In this document: positions 63,887 through 64,000 of the stretch, piece by piece | Layout of the letters: every line of letters begins with the position of its first letter | Numbering within the stretch: position 1 is the stretch's first letter | Source of the DNA: Micropterix aruncella | Taxonomy: Eukaryota; Arthropoda; Insecta; Lepidoptera; Micropterigidae | Assembly (NCBI GenBank): GCA_944548615.1 | Contig: CALYMY010000081.1 | Coordinates: 1-64,000, forward strand | Length of the DNA stretch: 64,000 nt | Reading direction: 5' to 3' | Translations under genes and position numbers: made by a program | Notes under the pieces: generated by a model | The model's database searches: none | Told to the model about the DNA's origin: nothing | Seen by the model: only the letters and a program-made list of their open reading frames with translations

Positions 63887-64000
63887 TCTGATTAATATTA
63901 ACGGAATTATAGACGATTTAATATCTGTATAGGTATATTGATTTATCGATTTAACGGTTTTGTTTCCATAGTAACGAGCTCGGGCGGTGGCCCGACTCGC
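63887..64000 (+). repeat. Macrosatellite unit 23, first 114 bp only
   Basis: The window ends inside the leader, just after the GC-rich hairpin. The array therefore continues beyond the right edge. Confidence 0.95.

Larger units (their letters stand above)
1..64000 (+). repeat. Macrosatellite array, 22 complete units plus one partial unit
   Basis: The same composite unit recurs head to tail across the whole window, always in one orientation. Unit starts, taken at TCTGATTAATATT (ATTCATATT in units 8 and 9), are 1, 2128, 3424, 6266, 7562, 9625, 12119, 14447, 16894, 18843, 22167, 25443, 28723, 31999, 35275, 38555, 41831, 45111, 48387, 51195, 56662, 60274 and 63887. Neither end of the array is in the window. 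Length variation is explained almost entirely by copy number of two internal tandem repeats of 119 and 166 bp. Diagnostic bases split the units into an early family (1-5) and a late family (6-22). I do not recognise the satellite from any named family. Confidence 0.97.

Noticed and set aside
1..64000. Assembly duplication as the full explanation of the repeats
   Set aside because: Units differ in copy number and carry private substitutions (19773, 29796, 45645, 49000, 57950), so they are distinct copies. Exact copy number may still be affected by assembly.

Overview
The window is almost entirely one eukaryotic macrosatellite: 22 complete head-to-tail units plus the start of a 23rd, all in the same orientation, interrupted once by a piggyBac-family DNA transposon. 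I see no bacterial gene organisation, rRNA, tRNA or CRISPR array. Spliceosome-type splice signals, TTAA-targeted piggyBac insertion and the AT-rich background point to an animal genome, perhaps an invertebrate such as an insect. The species cannot be fixed from this sequence.

Each unit has up to four modules. (1) A leader of about 600 bp starts at TCTGATTAATATT. It carries three diverged copies of a 60-70 bp subrepeat, two X-box-like palindromes, a GC-rich hairpin and a candidate 147-nt exon (polypyrimidine tract with AG acceptor, ATG in good context, AG|GTACGT donor). (2) A tandem array of a 119-bp monomer follows, 5 to 18 copies per unit and about 210 in the window. (3) From unit 5 onward there is a tandem array of an AT-rich 166-bp monomer, 2 to 10 full copies per unit and about 117 in the window. 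(4) A tail of about 100-115 bp ends the unit.

Region by region: units 1-4 (1-7561) are simple, without the 166-bp module, and contain a 4138-bp-period duplication. Unit 5 (7562-9624) is transitional, with a simple-type leader and the first 166-bp module. Units 6-9 (9625-18842) are short complex units. Units 10-18 (18843-48386) are two unit types of nearly equal length: P has 14x119 + 5x166 (3280 bp) and Q has 7x119 + 10x166 (3276 bp). Their order is P Q P Q Q P Q P Q, giving 6556-bp and 16388-bp superperiods. Unit 19 is a P/Q chimera. Unit 20 holds the transposon. Units 21-22 are a near-identical pair with 14x119 + 7x166. The window ends inside the leader of unit 23.

The transposon (51263-53781) has 16-bp perfect terminal inverted repeats, a TTAA target duplication, subterminal CCTGC-type palindromes and a transposase gene broken by two one-base frameshifts. 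It is the only recognisable protein-coding gene family here. The many other short open frames are artefacts of repeats whose periods are not multiples of three.
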